Positions 61,858 to 64,000 of a stretch of DNA of 64,000 nucleotides are shown one piece after another (position 1 is the stretch's first letter; each line of letters begins with the position of its first letter). Under the pieces are notes generated by a model. The model was given only the letters and a program-made list of their open reading frames with translations. It made no database searches and had not been told where the DNA came from. The translations under genes were made by a program, and so were the position numbers. The stretch lies in NCBI RefSeq assembly GCF_947495315.1, contig NZ_CANLYD010000007.1, positions 62,001-126,000 of the forward strand, read 5' to 3'. The DNA is from an uncultured Aquimarina sp. Its GTDB lineage: Bacteria > Bacteroidota > Bacteroidia > Flavobacteriales > Flavobacteriaceae.

Positions 61858-63405
61858 TTAGTTCGTTAACTCAACGATAACCGGAGATATTTTCTTTAAT
61901 TTATATCCAGCATTGGTTGTTAACTGTGCTTTAATGTCTATAACCTGAACAGAAGATCCGCGTTTTGCTTTTCTAAGAGCAGATTGCGCTCTAGAATCTA
62001 ATCTTCCTCCTCTAACATTAATAGTTGGTTGACCTTCTACCTTAAACTTAAAGCCAGTTACTTTTAATTTAATATCAAAATCAAAGTCCGGAAGTATTGC
62101 TCCTATAGAAGCTTTTTGTAATCCACTTTTAGACATTTTTATACTACCATCTTCACCTCTTACAGTACCGACTGGTCTAGGGATATCTTTTATTCTGAAT
62201 TTCTTGGTATCACTTACTGAAGAACCATTTGGTAATTTACCACTAACTTTAATATTTACCTCTCTAGCTTTTACTGTAGTAACATTCATCATATATTTAC
62301 CAGCACCACCTCTTTTCTTAAGACCCGGAGCACTTGCATTTACAGAAGGAACACCTGGAATAGAAATCGTCATTGGGTTCTGTACTCCACGATACACCAC
62401 ATTCATCTTATCAGCAGAAATTACTGCAGAATTTGGTTTTGGAATTACTGCATAAGAACTTTTAATTGGAATAGTTACAGTAGAATCACCCTCTTTGAAT
62501 TGAAGTTCTCCTTTTACTTCTCTTTCACCAACATTACCTGCAGGGAAATCCAACATTATTTGTCCATTAGTTACTTCTGTCTGTTCTTTACCATTAACGG
62601 TAACCTTAGTAGGCTTCAAGGTAGCATCAAAACGACCTAATACAATACGCCCCTTAAACTTCTCTCCACTAAAGAAAGCTGTCTTGTCCGGAACAACTAT
62701 TGCCTCATAGTTACTAAACGAAAGTTCTGAAGCTTGCTGACCTGCTAACAAAGCCGATAACACTTTACTTTCTGTCGTCTTAACATCAGCTTGCATTTGA
62801 GTTAGCTTAGTAAGAGAAGCTACTAAAGGAAAACCTTCGAAATTATATTTTAACCAATTCTTTTTTACGCCTTCACTATCTTCAACATCATTCGTGCTAA
62901 ATGTTTTGTCTACATCATCCGCTACAGCCGGCTCCACCTCTTTAACAGTACGAATAGCAGCTGAAACTCCATCTCGATATTTAGACACATTATCCATAAA
63001 TGCTTTAGCATCACCAGACAAAACTCCTCCTTTAAAGAATTTTTCATCTAGCTCGTCTCCTTTATCCATTGATTCATAATCCGTAGGATCATCCTTTCCT
63101 TCTAAAAGGCCACTTTTTATAGATTCCAAATAATCATTAAACTCATTAGATAAAGCACTTATTTGATCAGCTTTTTCCTTAAGCGGTGTATATTTCTCTG
63201 GTTGTTCTGAAACTTTATCCGCTAAACCAGCCATAAAAGCCGCATTACGCTCTGTAGAGATTGTATTAGAAGCAGTTAACTTTTCGTTCATTAGACCAAA
63301 AGCCGATAATACTTCTTTTGACATATTTAATGCCATCATTGCTATAAATACCAAGTACATAAGATTGATCATCTTCTGCCTTGGTGATAATTTTCCTCCT
63401 GCCAT
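61858..63405 (-). CDS. gldM: gliding motility / type IX secretion protein GldM
   Basis: The 515-aa protein has the conserved start LSPRQKMINLMYLVFIAMMA with one membrane helix, a helical periplasmic part, and beta domains to the end (MTISIPGVPSVNASAPG). GldM spans the periplasm and, with GldL, forms the proton-driven rotary motor of T9SS and gliding. Confidence 0.95.
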   Translation of the reverse strand: MAGGKLSPRQKMINLMYLVFIAMMALNMSKEVLSAFGLMNEKLTASNTISTERNAAFMAGLADKVSEQPEKYTPLKEKADQISALSNEFNDYLESIKSGLLEGKDDPTDYESMDKGDELDEKFFKGGVLSGDAKAFMDNVSKYRDGVSAAIRTVKEVEPAVADDVDKTFSTNDVEDSEGVKKNWLKYNFEGFPLVASLTKLTQMQADVKTTESKVLSALLAGQQASELSFSNYEAIVVPDKTAFFSGEKFKGRIVLGRFDATLKPTKVTVNGKEQTEVTNGQIMLDFPAGNVGEREVKGELQFKEGDSTVTIPIKSSYAVIPKPNSAVISADKMNVVYRGVQNPMTISIPGVPSVNASAPGLKKRGGAGKYMMNVTTVKAREVNIKVSGKLPNGSSVSDTKKFRIKDIPRPVGTVRGEDGSIKMSKSGLQKASIGAILPDFDFDIKLKVTGFKFKVEGQPTINVRGGRLDSRAQSALRKAKRGSSVQVIDIKAQLTTNAGYKLKKISPVIVELTN

Positions 63406-63446
63406 GTTTCTATATTTTGGTAGTTATTTTTTAATTTAGTTAAATA

Positions 63447-64000
63447 CTAGTTTCTGTTCATAGCACTTAACATACCACCATATACTCCATTAAGAGAAGA
63501 TAAGTTACTGGCAAGACTTTCCATTTGGTCTTTAAGTTTCTGAGCATTATCTGCAATAGCTTGATTAGCCTCAGCCTGAGATGCTGAAGATTCTAACTGT
63601 ACTTTATAAAGACTATTTAATGATTCTAATGAAGCAGCAGCTTTTGCCATCTCTTCACTATATTTTTTCTGACCTTGGATTGAATCAATCGTAGGAGAAA
63701 TTCCTTTTGCAGCTCCTTCAAAATTACGAATACTTTCTCCAAGACTACTCATAAGACTAGAATCTACTCTCGCTTCTTTAAGCATTTCATCTAATTTCTT
63801 AGACAACATTCCTTCTGGAGTTTGATTTTCTTTCTTGTCTTTCTTATTACCTCCAGCTAATTCAGGGTACACTAAAGACCAATCTAAATCATCATCAACA
63901 GGTTCGAATGCAGAAACTGTAAATACCAATGCTTCAGTAATTAGACCAATGATAAGCATTTCATTACCTGCTGGCCAGTGCATAATTTTAAATAACGCTC
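63447..64000 (-). CDS. gldL: gliding motility / type IX secretion protein GldL (5' end outside window)
   Basis: The frame continues to the window edge (codons for ALFKI precede the internal Met at 63983), so this is the C-terminal ~184 aa of a protein normally about 215 aa. It has the second membrane helix (MLIIGLITEALVFTVSAFEP) with its conserved Glu, then a long cytoplasmic coiled-coil region. GldL is the motor partner of GldM; the missing part should hold the first helix. Confidence 0.92.
   Translation of the reverse strand, partial: ALFKIMHWPAGNEMLIIGLITEALVFTVSAFEPVDDDLDWSLVYPELAGGNKKDKKENQTPEGMLSKKLDEMLKEARVDSSLMSSLGESIRNFEGAAKGISPTIDSIQGQKKYSEEMAKAAASLESLNSLYKVQLESSASQAEANQAIADNAQKLKDQMESLASNLSSLNGVYGGMLSAMNRN

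Noticed and set aside
1..64000. CRISPR arrays
   Set aside because: No regularly spaced 20-40 bp repeats were seen; repeats found are two-copy direct repeats, short palindromes and intergenic REP-like units.

Overview
The window looks like a low-GC Bacteroidota genome, most likely a marine Flavobacteriaceae member (inference). The reasons are: a gliding/type IX secretion gldL-gldM-gldN block at the right end, a Bacteroidetes-type promoter (TTG-N19-TAnnTTTG) upstream of the defence operon, a full Bacteroidetes TraE-to-TraN conjugation operon with RteC and BfmA/BtgA-MobB mobilisation proteins, and REP-like TCGAAG repeats between chromosomal genes.

Positions 1 to about 44,250 form one integrative and conjugative element (ICE) of the CTnDOT/Bacteroidetes type that ends beside an initiator tRNA-Met gene (44271-44343, minus). 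Its left end and integrase are not in the window. From left to right it holds: a control region (truncated asparaginase-like gene, membrane LuxR regulator, RteC, repeated ACCGTA/TACGGT palindromes, excisionase-like HTH protein, replication-type protein with DnaC-like ATPase); a defence locus at 4.8-16.3 kb; an amidase divergent from the transfer operon traE-traF-traG-traI-traJ-traK-traM-traN (17.3-24.3 kb); a second, minus-strand cargo block at 24.9-33.1 kb; the coupling protein, an orphan methyltransferase, MobB, MobA and an oriT candidate (33.2-37.4 kb); and a maintenance end with RadC, SSB, a serine hydrolase cassette between direct repeats, a DUF932 protein and a large ParB-like protein.

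The 4.8-16.3 kb defence locus reads as an Ssp-type DNA phosphorothioation system: DUF4007 protein (SspB-like), large P-loop ATPase (SspC-like), PAPS-reductase-like ATP pyrophosphatase (SspD-like) and a convergent cysteine desulfurase (SspA-like). In place of a recognisable SspE it carries two different GHKL ATPases and a small GIY-YIG nuclease, under a small XRE regulator with a promoter and adjoining palindrome. The second cargo block has an Mrr-like nuclease, a GIY-YIG protein, a 1111-aa sacsin-like GHKL ATPase with a C-terminal nuclease-like domain, a GIY-YIG nuclease flanked by six repeats of a 43-aa unit, and a phospholipase D nuclease fused to an Hsp70 substrate-binding-domain-like region. 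The last is the most unusual single protein in the window.

From 44.7 kb rightward the DNA is ordinary chromosome: leucine biosynthesis (leuC, leuD, a LeuA/CimA-type synthase, leuB), a possible double-glycine-leader cysteine-rich peptide, a CPXCG protein, a tripartite RND efflux operon, a MarR regulator, an ABC-F ATPase, a DUF983 protein, an FAD oxidoreductase, and gldN-gldM-gldL (gldL runs off the window). All functional calls are from reading protein sequence by eye; no database search was run.
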